Assembly: GCA_900313465.1 (NCBI GenBank)
Contig: OMRU01000054.1
Location: 1-10,963 of the forward strand
Source of the DNA: an uncultured Clostridia bacterium
GTDB taxonomy: Bacteria > Bacillota_I > Bacilli_A > RFN20 > CAG-288
Direction: 5' to 3'
DNA length: 10,963 nt
Shown here: positions 1 to 8,046 of the stretch, in pieces
Layout: the number at the start of each line of letters is the position of its first letter
Numbering within the stretch: position 1 is the first letter of the stretch
The notes under the pieces: model-generated
The model's database searches: none
Seen by the model: the letters and a program-made list of their open reading frames with translations, nothing else
Told to the model about the DNA's origin: nothing
Program-made: the position numbers and the translations under genes

Positions 1-326
1 TGGACTGCTATAATGACTGGTGGGATAACAACACCTCTACTTTATCTAATGGTATCCATGTACAAGACCATTATGAAGTAGAAACCATCGAAGACAAAAA
101 GAAAGACATCCAGAACGCCTTAAATTACGAATCCACCTCATTAAATCTCAATTTCACCTCTGGATATATCAAAGATTCTTTCCCACCTTATTACTCCTAT
201 TCCATAGCAAAAGAAATCAACCCTTGGATCATCAACACCATCAAGGAAATGAAGAATCTAGGTGTTTTGATTGCTGATTTTGTCAGCACTGCTTTTACCA
301 CAGTTGTCATCGGAGGAAACCGATAA
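1..326 (+). CDS. C-terminal end of an unrecognised protein (5' end outside the window)
   Basis: An open frame enters from the left edge, first full codon at base 3, and runs 107 codons to TAA at 324-326. I do not recognise the family. The visible part is polar and rich in Asn, Asp, Ser, Thr and Tyr, with a double Trp near the left edge. It ends in a hydrophobic stretch (roughly NLGVLIADFVSTAFTTVVIG, the last 23 residues or so) that could be a membrane helix or a buried hydrophobic tail. The stop shares its last base with the ATG of the next gene (TAATG), which indicates one transcript and translational coupling. This suggests the two products act together, perhaps at the membrane. There is no start in view, so total length and N-terminal domains are unknown. 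That this is a real coding end is supported by the length of the open frame, the coupled junction and the ribosome binding site placed inside its last codons. Confidence 0.75.
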   Translation, partial: DCYNDWWDNNTSTLSNGIHVQDHYEVETIEDKKKDIQNALNYESTSLNLNFTSGYIKDSFPPYYSYSIAKEINPWIINTIKEMKNLGVLIADFVSTAFTTVVIGGNR

Positions 327-718
327 TGAAAATCTTATCCCGTGTTTCTTCTTATCTTATCCGTATTCTTTCTGTCCTACTATTTATCCTTGGTCTATTT
401 TTGATCTATGTTCAATTTAGAAAGATCATTGTTGGAGAATTTTTAGTCGATACCATCAGCTATCGAAGCTTCATCACCACCTTGGTCAAAGGATTAGCAT
501 TCCTCTTCTTTAGTTTTTCCTTCGTCACAGTCTTTCTTTCAACCCTAACTCCCTATAAAGAAAAACTAAAACTAGCTTCTTTTACTTATCTACTAGCAGC
601 AACGATCATACCAATACTTAGTCTGACATTCATGGAATACTATTTTGCTCTTCCGTTAATGATTCTCAGTGTCATTGTATTCCTGCTACATATCTATACT
701 TATAGAATAGAGCATTAA
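326..718 (+). CDS. Small hypothetical membrane protein, about four transmembrane helices
   Basis: A 130-residue protein, strongly hydrophobic. Four likely membrane helices are visible: about residues 9-29, 50-70, 83-101 and 106-124. Basic residues lie near the N-terminus (MKILSR) and in the loop between helices 2 and 3 (YKEKLK), which would place the N-terminus and that loop on the cytoplasmic side. There are no catalytic motifs and no family that I recognise. The start is ATG at 326, with GGAGG at 312-316 nine bases upstream inside the end of the preceding gene. The two genes overlap by one base, so they are almost certainly co-transcribed. The stop codon lies in the foot of a terminator hairpin, so this is the last gene of its operon. 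Function is unknown; a membrane partner of the upstream protein is an inference from coupling only. Confidence 0.8.
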   Translation: MKILSRVSSYLIRILSVLLFILGLFLIYVQFRKIIVGEFLVDTISYRSFITTLVKGLAFLFFSFSFVTVFLSTLTPYKEKLKLASFTYLLAATIIPILSLTFMEYYFALPLMILSVIVFLLHIYTYRIEH

Positions 719-748
719 AAAATTCCTTCGTGATGGAAGGAATTTTTT
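717..748. terminator. Bidirectional intrinsic terminator
   Basis: There is a perfect 13-bp inverted repeat: AAAAAATTCCTTC at 717-729 and GAAGGAATTTTTT at 736-748, with a six-base loop (GTGATG). Read on the plus strand it ends in six T. Read on the minus strand it also ends in a T run, because the left arm starts with six A. It sits between two convergent genes (the membrane protein ending at 718 and yqeY ending at 756), so it probably stops transcription from both sides. Confidence 0.88.
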
Positions 749-755
749 ATGTTTA

Positions 756-1190
756 TTACTTACCCTGATATTCTCTAGCCACTTTGGAAACAAGGCCCAT
801 ATCGACCTTACCAGCGTATTGGCTCTTGAAGACCATCATGACATTCTTGATGGATTTATCTTCTAAACCTTCAATGACCTTTCTGACTTCTTCTTCAGAC
901 ATCATCGCTGGCATATAGGATTTGACAATCTCCATCTGGGCAAGGCTGTTTGCTGCTTCAACAGTACGATTAGCAGATTCATACATCGCCTTTTCATCCT
1001 CTAATTCCTTTAAGACCTTATTGAGGATAGAAACCATATCGGCATCGGTCATCTCCTGACCTTTGACCTTCTTATCCGATTCTGCTTTCTGATAAGCAGC
1101 AATCAAGACACCCATAACATTCTGGGCATTGGTGTCCTTGTTCTTCAATGCAGCCATTTTGGCCTTCTTCAATTCAATTAGTGTAACCAT
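756..1190 (-). CDS. yqeY: GatB/YqeY domain protein
   Basis: A 144-residue soluble, mostly helical protein, close to the usual length of about 148 for YqeY. The features that identify it are the N-terminal helix with Lys-rich repeats (LKKAKMAALKNKD), the segment with VMGVLIAAYQKAE, the central acidic helix LKELEDEKAMYESANR, and the end with YAGKVDMGLVSKVAREYQGK, typical of the tRNA-interacting tail shared with the GatB subunit of the tRNA-dependent amidotransferase. What the stand-alone protein does is not settled; a tRNA-related role is inferred in the literature from the GatB similarity. Start: ATG at 1190, with AGGAGG ten bases upstream. It lies 14 bases behind an MreB-like gene on the same strand and is the last gene before a terminator. 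In many Firmicutes yqeY follows rpsU; here it follows the MreB paralog instead. Confidence 0.88.
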   Translation of the reverse strand: MVTLIELKKAKMAALKNKDTNAQNVMGVLIAAYQKAESDKKVKGQEMTDADMVSILNKVLKELEDEKAMYESANRTVEAANSLAQMEIVKSYMPAMMSEEEVRKVIEGLEDKSIKNVMMVFKSQYAGKVDMGLVSKVAREYQGK

Positions 1191-1200
1191 ATAACAATAT

Positions 1201-1206
1201 CCTCCT
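1201..1206 (-). promoter_or_regulatory. yqeY ribosome binding site overlapping the MreB stop codon
   Basis: On the minus strand the sequence reads TAG-GAGG: the TAG at 1205-1207 ends the MreB-like gene, and its last two bases are also the first two of the AGGAGG of yqeY. A ribosome finishing the MreB-like protein therefore sits exactly on the next start signal. This supports translational coupling of the two genes. Confidence 0.8.
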
Positions 1207-2188
1207 ATTGATTGATAACTTTGTTGTAAACGGCAAACCCATCATTGATGACTTCCAAAGGTTTGTCTACCACTCTGACAGGAATGGATAAGAGGTTTTC
1301 AAAATAATTCTTCATACCAGCAACTAAGGAACCACCACCAGAAAGGATAATTCCATTCTTGGTAAGATCCGCAGCCAGTTCCGGTGGAAGAGAGGCGATG
1401 ACATCAGTAATCTTCAAACCAATCATATTGGCAAGCGGTTCAAGACAGGCTCTGATTTCACCAGAGGAGACAACAATGCTAGAAGGAAGAGAGGTAATCG
1501 TATCTCTGCCTTTGACTTCCGCAAGGCGGTTTTCTGGAACCATAGAAAGATTACCAATTCTCATCTTGAGATATTCTGCACTCTTCAGACCGATTGCCAG
1601 ATGTTGCTTTTGCATCATGTATCTTCTGATTGCTTCATTAAAGGAGTTACCAGCAACAAAGCTAGAAGCAGCAGAGACAATTTCGCCAAGAGAGAGACAA
1701 GCGATATCCGATACACCACTACCGATATGACAGATCATGGTAGCAGTCGGGGCAAAGACATTCTTACCGGCGCCAAGAGCAGCCAGTTTGGCTTGCGATT
1801 CAATATAGATTTCCTTGGTACCCAAACGTTTGCCCAGCTCAACAAGAACCTTGCGATTGACTTTGCTACAGTCCGAAGGTACAGCAAAGACCAAAGCCGG
1901 AAGTCTGTTGTGATTGAGAGATTTTGTGGTCTTCAAGACTTCAGATAAATAAAGGTAACAAGCCTCATCATCCACGACAACACCATCCCGGACCGGGAAG
2001 ATCACTTCATAATTATAAGGTGTCTTACCAGCAACACGGCTAGCCAAAAAACCCACTTCCTTGACTTCATGCGTATAGCGGTCAAGAGCGATACAGGTCG
2101 GTTCAGAATAAATCACCGTACCCGATGAGGATGAATAGATGGCAGTGTTCTCACTACCCAAGTCAATTCCAAGGTATTCTTTTTTCAT
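1205..2188 (-). CDS. MreB/Mbl-family actin-like protein with altered ATPase residues
   Basis: A 327-residue actin-fold protein; the family is usually about 330-345. Visible blocks, in order: phosphate-1 loop GIDLGSENT (7-15), the PVRDGVVVDD segment (65-74), AVPSDCSKVNRK (102-113), the connecting segment ESQAKLAALGAG (130-141), phosphate-2 loop HIGSGVSDIACLSLG (154-168), and adenosine loop GIILSGGGSLV (279-289). Canonical MreB proteins polymerise with ATP under the membrane and guide cell-wall elongation. Two positions differ from the usual pattern. The Glu of the consensus EEP/DEP-AAAIGAG segment, which in MreB acts in hydrolysis, aligns with Gln132. The Asp of the consensus DIGGGT aligns with His154. 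Reduced or absent hydrolysis is therefore likely (inference). The start is set at ATG 2188, which has AAAGG six bases upstream and begins directly before the first beta strand as in MreB. A TTG at 2242 would add 18 residues but has no ribosome binding site. It forms a coupled pair with yqeY. A paralog of the main MreB is the best reading; exact subfamily unknown. Confidence 0.85.
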   Translation of the reverse strand: MKKEYLGIDLGSENTAIYSSSSGTVIYSEPTCIALDRYTHEVKEVGFLASRVAGKTPYNYEVIFPVRDGVVVDDEACYLYLSEVLKTTKSLNHNRLPALVFAVPSDCSKVNRKVLVELGKRLGTKEIYIESQAKLAALGAGKNVFAPTATMICHIGSGVSDIACLSLGEIVSAASSFVAGNSFNEAIRRYMMQKQHLAIGLKSAEYLKMRIGNLSMVPENRLAEVKGRDTITSLPSSIVVSSGEIRACLEPLANMIGLKITDVIASLPPELAADLTKNGIILSGGGSLVAGMKNYFENLLSIPVRVVDKPLEVINDGFAVYNKVINQ

Positions 2189-2258
2189 ATTTGCCTTTAA
2201 TAGTTTACTATCTTTTGTCGCAAAAGTGAAATTCTTCCGCAAATGTGAGACAAAATAA

Positions 2259-2287
2259 TTGACTAATAAAAAAGTCGAAACTATAAT
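2259..2287 (+). promoter_or_regulatory. Sigma-A type promoter of the MarR-exporter operon
   Basis: The -35 box is TTGACT (2259-2264, five of six matches to consensus). After a 17-base spacer the -10 box is TATAAT (2282-2287, perfect). Transcription would start near 2294, giving a leader of about 50 bases before the MarR start codon. This is the strongest promoter visible in the window. Confidence 0.85.
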
Positions 2288-2296
2288 TACATGCAG

Positions 2297-2325
2297 ATTA
2301 TCTAATACTATTATCTAATAGTGTT
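2297..2325 (+). promoter_or_regulatory. Probable MarR operator: direct repeats and 22-bp palindrome
   Basis: The 11-base word ATTATCTAATA occurs twice, at 2297-2307 and 2310-2320, 13 bases apart. Each copy holds its own small inverted repeat ATTA-TC-TAAT. Overlapping them is a larger palindrome: AATACTATTA (2304-2313), two-base centre, TAATAGTGTT (2316-2325), pairing at nine of ten positions. It lies immediately downstream of the predicted transcription start and before the ribosome binding site, where a bound dimer would block transcription. MarR proteins commonly bind AT-rich palindromes of this size beside their own gene. Binding by this MarR is an inference. Confidence 0.68.
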
Positions 2326-2343
2326 ATGAAATAGGAGGAACAC

Positions 2344-2796
2344 ATGGCTAAAGAAGATGAAAACTTGGCGTTAGCCTATGAATTCTTCAAAGAAATCTAT
2401 GAAGAATGTAACGTCAGCAACTTTCAGAACAAATCCATGCCCAAAAACATGGGTGAGATATCGGTTCTTGGCGCTTTAGATGCCAAGGGCAGTTGTACAA
2501 GCGGTGAATTATCCACTGCCTTGAACATCAAAACCGCCCGCATGGCTGCCATCTTAAAAGCCTTGGAAGAAAAAGGTCATATCATCAGAAAGCACCCTAA
2601 AGATGATAAGCGAGTCACGGAAGTATCCCTGACAGAAGCAGGTAAGAAGATCTGTCAGGATTCTATTCGTTGCATCATCCTAAGAATTGCTCGCGCCTAT
2701 GAAGTGATTGGAAAAGATGAGATGAATCAGTTTAAAACAACTTTACTCAAACTTTGTAAATTAGCTCAGAAAGGAGAAACCTCATGCTTAAATTAG
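2344..2796 (+). CDS. MarR family transcriptional regulator
   Basis: A 150-residue winged-helix DNA-binding protein of normal MarR length. An N-terminal dimerisation helix is followed by the helix-turn-helix at about 53-80 (SGELSTALNIKTARMAAILK, then ALEEKG), the wing at about 81-97 with the typical D-D-K-R sequence (87-90) and VSLTEAGKK, and C-terminal dimerisation helices at about 101-143. MarR proteins usually repress their own operon and let go when they bind a small phenolic or toxic ligand or when a Cys is oxidised. Several Cys are present (22, 51, 104, 110, 138, 148), but no redox role can be read from the sequence. The start is ATG 2344 with AGGAGG five bases upstream. It overlaps the exporter gene by 13 bases and stands behind a strong promoter with a palindromic operator, so autoregulation of the operon is likely. 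The ligand is unknown. Confidence 0.9.
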   Translation: MAKEDENLALAYEFFKEIYEECNVSNFQNKSMPKNMGEISVLGALDAKGSCTSGELSTALNIKTARMAAILKALEEKGHIIRKHPKDDKRVTEVSLTEAGKKICQDSIRCIILRIARAYEVIGKDEMNQFKTTLLKLCKLAQKGETSCLN

Positions 2797-5720
2797 TCAA
2801 CATCACAAAAGATTATGAGATGAAGGGCAGCAGTGTTCATGCCCTAAAAGGTATCACCTTAAATTTCCGCTACAGTGAATTTGTCTCTATCCTTGGCCCA
2901 TCCGGCTGTGGTAAGACCACTCTGCTGAATATCTTAGGTGGCCTTGATCACTACACTTCTGGCGATCTAGTCATCGATGGCAGATCGACAAAGGATTATC
3001 GCGACCACGATTGGGACATCTACCGCAACCACCGTATCGGTTTTGTCTTCCAATCCTATAACCTCATTCCTCATGAAAACATTCAGGACAACGTTGAACT
3101 TGCCCTGACTATTGGTGGCATCAACAAAGAAGAACGCGCCAGAAGAGCAAGAGAGGCTCTCGATAAAGTCGGTTTAAAAGGTTTGTATCGCAAGATGCCA
3201 AACCAGTTATCTGGTGGTCAGTGCCAGAGAGTCGCTATCGCTAGAGCCTTAGTTAACGAACCTGAGATTCTCTTAGCAGATGAACCAACCGGTGCACTTG
3301 ATAGCGTCACCTCCGTCCAGATTATGGATCTGATCAAGGAAATCAGTAAAGAAAGACTTGTCATCATGGTCACCCATAACCCTGATTTGGCGTATAAATA
3401 TTCCACTCGTATTGTCAAACTCCTCGATGGTGAATTATTGGATGACTCTCATCCTTACACTGATGAAGAAGAACAGATGGAAAGAACTGGTGGAAAGGTC
3501 GTCAAACACATCCAGTATGGCAGTAAAGAAGACGAATCCCAGGTCGACCAGTTGAAAGATGAAGATTATCGCTTCTATGGTGAATCTGCTCGTTTATCCA
3601 AATACTTAACTGAATCCGGTTATCTCAATGACAAGAAGAGAAATGGTGATGGCTATGATGTCATCGAGACTATTCCTCCTCATGTCACCAATAAAAAGGA
3701 TGACCACGAAAAAGCCAAGATGAGCTGGTGGACGGCCTTCAAGCTCTCTGCCAAGAACCTCTGGTCAAAAGCCAAGCGTACCTTTATGATTATCGTAGCT
3801 GCCAGTATCGGCATCGTGGGCGTCTCCGCCGTCTTATCCATCCGTGATGGTGTCACCAACTACATCGCCTCCATGCAGGATGAAATGCTCTCTGGTAACC
3901 CAATCATGGTCTCTGAAAGCAGTTTTGATCTCTCGAGCATCTTATCCAACATGCCAGCCAATTCTCAAGCTGAAATTGTCATGGAAGCTGCCAAAGATGG
4001 TTATGTCAATGTTGACTATGTCACCGAGAGATTGATCAAATCTGCCAAGACCATGGGCACTGCCATGATCGAAAACGAAATCACACAGGATTATGTCGAT
4101 TTTGTTAACGCCATGCCGGAAAAGTATTCCAATGATGTCGTCATGCGCTATGGTATTGATGTCTCCAATAACATCTATACTGCCGAAACCAGAGATAACC
4201 CAGAAATCGATGATGAATCCACCACTCAGTTTACTGAGACTCTCTCCTTATCGGCTATCCGTGCCCTTGCCACTGACTTATTGAATACCAAACTTAGCGA
4301 ATCCAACTACACTTCCTATTCTTCCATGATTCAGTCCTACACTGGCACCTTTGCACAGTCTTTGAACAGTTCGGATTACTTGCTTTCTCAATATGATATC
4401 CTCAATGGTAAAATCGCTACCGAAGAAGATGAAATCATGATCGTCTTAGATAGCAATGATGCTATCACCGACTTCATGCTCACCCTCTTAGGCTACTATT
4501 CGCAAGAAGACTTCCTCAATGTCGTCTATCACTTCAACACAGATGACGAAGGCAATCACGATGTTCACTGGAACGAAGAACGCGAAGCCTCCTATCAGCA
4601 AAACAGAGAATTTGCCATCTCCAAATTGATGAACAAGAGATTCGTCTATTATCCAAACGATTCCATCTATACCAAAAAGAATGATCCAACCAGCCCATTT
4701 GCTTATGGCTATAAGGAAGATACTTCCTGGCAGAATGGTATGGAATTAAAAGTCGTCGGTGTCTTAAAGCCAAAGGAAAACAGACAATACACTTCCTTAG
4801 ACTCCGGTTTCTTCTACACCACCAAGTTCACTCAGAAATTCTTAAAGGACAACTCTGAATCTGAAATTTCCAAATATGTCAGAGATACGGAAGATAGTCT
4901 CAGTGGTAAAAAAGCTGGCGAATTACAAAGTGGCGAATACCGCGGTATCCGTATGGGTGTCTATTACAGTTATGACTATAAATTAGAAGGTAAGATCTAT
5001 CAAGATAGATATGCCTATTTAGGCACAACCGATAGTTCACTCTCCTCCTTGATTTCCAGCTTCATGGGCGGTGGAGGATCCATCAACAAGATCACCTCGC
5101 GTCAGCTCGGTGGTGAAACCTTACCAAATTCCATCCGTTTCTATCCAAATTCCTTTGATGATAAATATTTGGTGACAGACTATCTCGATCAATGGAACAG
5201 CAAAGACGATATCACCATCAACAACAAGGTCCTAAAAGCCTCTGATCGAGAAGAAATCAAATATACTGACAATCTCTCCGTCATCATCTCCATGGTCAAC
5301 AGCATCATCGATATCATCTCCGTTGCCTTGATTGCTTTTACCGCTTTATCCTTAGTCGTCTCCACGGTCATGATTGGTATCATCACCTATGTCTCGGTCA
5401 TGGAACGTATCAAGGAAATCGGTGTCATCCGCGCTCTTGGTGGCAGAAAGAAGGATGTCTCTCATCTCTTCAATGCCGAAACCTTCATCATCGGTTTCTT
5501 ATCCGGCGCCTTTGGTATTGCCATAACCTATCTCATCCAGTTTGTCCTCAATACCGTCATCCACGCGAATTTCCCTACCATCACTGCCATTGCCGCTTTA
5601 CCAATCCCATCCGCTTTGATCGTCATTTTAATCTCTGTTCTCCTTACGGTCGTCGCTGGTTTCATCCCATCAAGAAGCGCGGCCAGAAAAGATCCTGTCG
5701 TCGCCCTTAGAACAGAATAA
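2784..5720 (+). CDS. ABC exporter: ATPase fused to MacB/FtsX-type permease
   Basis: A 978-residue single-chain half transporter. Residues 1-225 are a LolD/MacB-type ATPase: Walker A GPSGCGKT (38-45), Q-loop Gln90, signature LSGGQ (142-146), Walker B ILLADE (162-167) and switch His198. Residues 226-315 form a charged cytoplasmic linker. Helix 1 spans about 334-353. A large extracellular domain follows (about 355-840). Helices 2-4 lie at about 846-870, 899-921 and 943-962, with the FtsX-like coupling segment MERIKEIGVIRALGGRKKD between helices 2 and 3 and the closing segment PSRSAARKDPVVALR. This is the order of MacB, which works as a homodimer and moves its substrate by conformational change outside the membrane rather than through a channel. 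The substrate is not identifiable; antimicrobial peptides, toxic compounds or lipoproteins are possible. ATG 2784 has AAGGAG seven bases upstream and overlaps the MarR gene by 13 bases, so expression is coupled to and probably controlled by that repressor. Confidence 0.9.
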   Translation: MLKLVNITKDYEMKGSSVHALKGITLNFRYSEFVSILGPSGCGKTTLLNILGGLDHYTSGDLVIDGRSTKDYRDHDWDIYRNHRIGFVFQSYNLIPHENIQDNVELALTIGGINKEERARRAREALDKVGLKGLYRKMPNQLSGGQCQRVAIARALVNEPEILLADEPTGALDSVTSVQIMDLIKEISKERLVIMVTHNPDLAYKYSTRIVKLLDGELLDDSHPYTDEEEQMERTGGKVVKHIQYGSKEDESQVDQLKDEDYRFYGESARLSKYLTESGYLNDKKRNGDGYDVIETIPPHVTNKKDDHEKAKMSWWTAFKLSAKNLWSKAKRTFMIIVAASIGIVGVSAVLSIRDGVTNYIASMQDEMLSGNPIMVSESSFDLSSILSNMPANSQAEIVMEAAKDGYVNVDYVTERLIKSAKTMGTAMIENEITQDYVDFVNAMPEKYSNDVVMRYGIDVSNNIYTAETRDNPEIDDESTTQFTETLSLSAIRALATDLLNTKLSESNYTSYSSMIQSYTGTFAQSLNSSDYLLSQYDILNGKIATEEDEIMIVLDSNDAITDFMLTLLGYYSQEDFLNVVYHFNTDDEGNHDVHWNEEREASYQQNREFAISKLMNKRFVYYPNDSIYTKKNDPTSPFAYGYKEDTSWQNGMELKVVGVLKPKENRQYTSLDSGFFYTTKFTQKFLKDNSESEISKYVRDTEDSLSGKKAGELQSGEYRGIRMGVYYSYDYKLEGKIYQDRYAYLGTTDSSLSSLISSFMGGGGSINKITSRQLGGETLPNSIRFYPNSFDDKYLVTDYLDQWNSKDDITINNKVLKASDREEIKYTDNLSVIISMVNSIIDIISVALIAFTALSLVVSTVMIGIITYVSVMERIKEIGVIRALGGRKKDVSHLFNAETFIIGFLSGAFGIAITYLIQFVLNTVIHANFPTITAIAALPIPSALIVILISVLLTVVAGFIPSRSAARKDPVVALRTE

Positions 5721-5722
5721 TC

Positions 5723-5776
5723 ATGACAAATATTGACGAAAGTCAGCAAAGCGTAATTCCTTCAAAATTAAATTGA
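5723..5776 (+). other. 17-codon reading frame in phase with the next small gene, closed by TGA
   Basis: An ATG stands two bases after the exporter stop codon and opens 17 codons (MTNIDESQQSVIPSKLN) that end at TGA 5774-5776. The frame is the same as that of the following membrane protein gene at 5789-6025, with no other stop between. Three explanations fit. It may be the original N-terminus of that gene, cut off by a nonsense change; a short coupling peptide whose termination delivers ribosomes to the next start; or chance. No good ribosome binding site precedes the ATG, so translation would depend on re-initiation after the exporter gene. Confidence 0.4.
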
Positions 5777-5788
5777 AAAATTCTACCA

Positions 5789-6025
5789 TTGTTAAACAAT
5801 TTTTCGCCTTGGTTTAACAAACAGTCAAGATTAGTTCAGATCATCCTTCTCCTCATTCCAGTTGTTGGCTGGATCGTCGAAATCTTTGTCCGTGTCACTG
5901 CTGTCTTAGAGAAACCAACTCTCGGCAACATCCTCGGCTTGATCTTCGGTATCATCATCCCAGTCTTCGGTTGGTTAGACTTGATCTGGATTCTTCTCTT
6001 CAACCATCTTATCCTTGCTTCCTAA
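5789..6025 (+). CDS. Small two-helix membrane protein, possibly truncated at its N-terminus
   Basis: A 78-codon frame with two clear membrane helices (about residues 15-36 and 46-72) separated by a short polar loop containing EKPTLGN. The helices share a GW motif (PVVGWIVE and PVFGWLDL), which points to a tandem arrangement. I do not recognise a named family; its size and two-helix form resemble uncharacterised small membrane proteins. There is no in-frame ATG. The only plausible start after the upstream stop is TTG 5789, without a recognisable ribosome binding site. Just upstream, in the same frame, lies ATG 5723 with a TGA at 5774. If the TGA were read through, a protein of 101 residues would result, and the inserted segment (KILP) joins naturally to the rest. 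The gene follows the exporter by 68 bases and ends at a strong terminator, so it belongs to the same operon. It may be a decayed gene or one started by termination-reinitiation. Confidence 0.6.
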   Translation: MLNNFSPWFNKQSRLVQIILLLIPVVGWIVEIFVRVTAVLEKPTLGNILGLIFGIIIPVFGWLDLIWILLFNHLILAS

Positions 6026-6031
6026 TAAAGC

Positions 6032-6063
6032 AAAAATCGCAGGAGTGAAAACTCCTGCTTTTT
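6032..6063 (+). terminator. Intrinsic terminator of the MarR-exporter operon
   Basis: An 8-bp GC-rich stem is formed by GCAGGAGT (6039-6046) and ACTCCTGC (6051-6058), closed by a stable GAAA tetraloop and followed by TTTTT and TTT. Five A at 6032-6036 can extend the pairing with the T run across a two-base bulge. It lies seven bases or so after the stop codon of the small membrane protein gene. Confidence 0.88.
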
Positions 6064-6072
6064 GTTTACTCT

Positions 6073-6118
6073 AAAAAAGAGTTATCTCTCAGTTACCAAG
6101 TAACCAAGGGATAACTCT
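6073..6118 (-). terminator. Intrinsic terminator of typA
   Basis: On the minus strand the outer stem AGAGTTATC / GATAACTCT (6110-6118 with 6078-6086, nine pairs) encloses a second short hairpin GTTAC / GTAAC (6100-6104 with 6092-6096), and the outer stem runs into a T run (A6073-6078 on the plus strand). It begins a few bases after the typA stop codon. It is independent of the plus-strand terminator beside it, so each of the two convergent operons has its own. Confidence 0.82.
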
Positions 6119-6122
6119 AATT

Positions 6123-7958
<1,836 letters not shown>

Positions 7959-7981
7959 TACAAAGTCTCCTTAACAAAAAG

Positions 7982-8000
7982 CAGTTTAAAAACAAAACTG
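7982..8000 (-). other. Hairpin in the typA leader
   Basis: On the minus strand CAGTTT and AAACTG form a 6-bp stem with a seven-base loop (TGTTTTT), followed by CTTTTTG and then the typA ribosome binding site. It starts close to the predicted transcription start. It may protect the 5' end of the message or act as a weak terminator for read-through from the ABC-F gene. The stem is short and AT-rich, so either role is tentative. Confidence 0.35.
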
Positions 8001-8004
8001 ATAT

Positions 8005-8010
8005 ATTATA
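8005..8010 (-). promoter_or_regulatory. Probable -10 box for typA
   Basis: On the minus strand there is a perfect TATAAT inside an AT-rich stretch between the ABC-F gene and typA. The expected -35 position (about 8028-8033, TTTATT on the minus strand) is poor, so the promoter may be weak or depend on the AT-rich upstream tract. Transcription would start near 7998, about 40 bases before the typA start codon. Confidence 0.42.
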
Positions 8011-8046
8011 AATACTTGAATATAATAAATAAATATTTTTCTCGCT

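Noticed and set aside
1359..1948. Open frames on the plus strand opposite the MreB-like gene.
   Set aside because: They lie fully inside a well-supported gene, have no ribosome binding sites, and their products show no recognisable features; they are antisense shadows. The same holds for frames opposite typA, the ABC-F gene and pdp.
2189..2242. Longer MreB-like protein starting at TTG 2242.
   Set aside because: There is no ribosome binding site before it, it adds 18 residues that MreB proteins do not have, and ATG 2188 has AAAGG at good distance directly before the conserved first strand.
2189..2260. A minus-strand promoter for the MreB-like gene.
   Set aside because: Only half-matching boxes with wrong spacing were found (for example TTGCGA with TAAACT), so nothing could be called.
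5723..6025. TGA read as Trp (genetic code 4) to join the 17-codon frame with the small membrane protein.
   Set aside because: All Trp codons in the neighbouring genes, including several in the exporter and in this same small gene, are TGG, and no other gene contains an internal TGA. A genome with the code 4 habit would show many.
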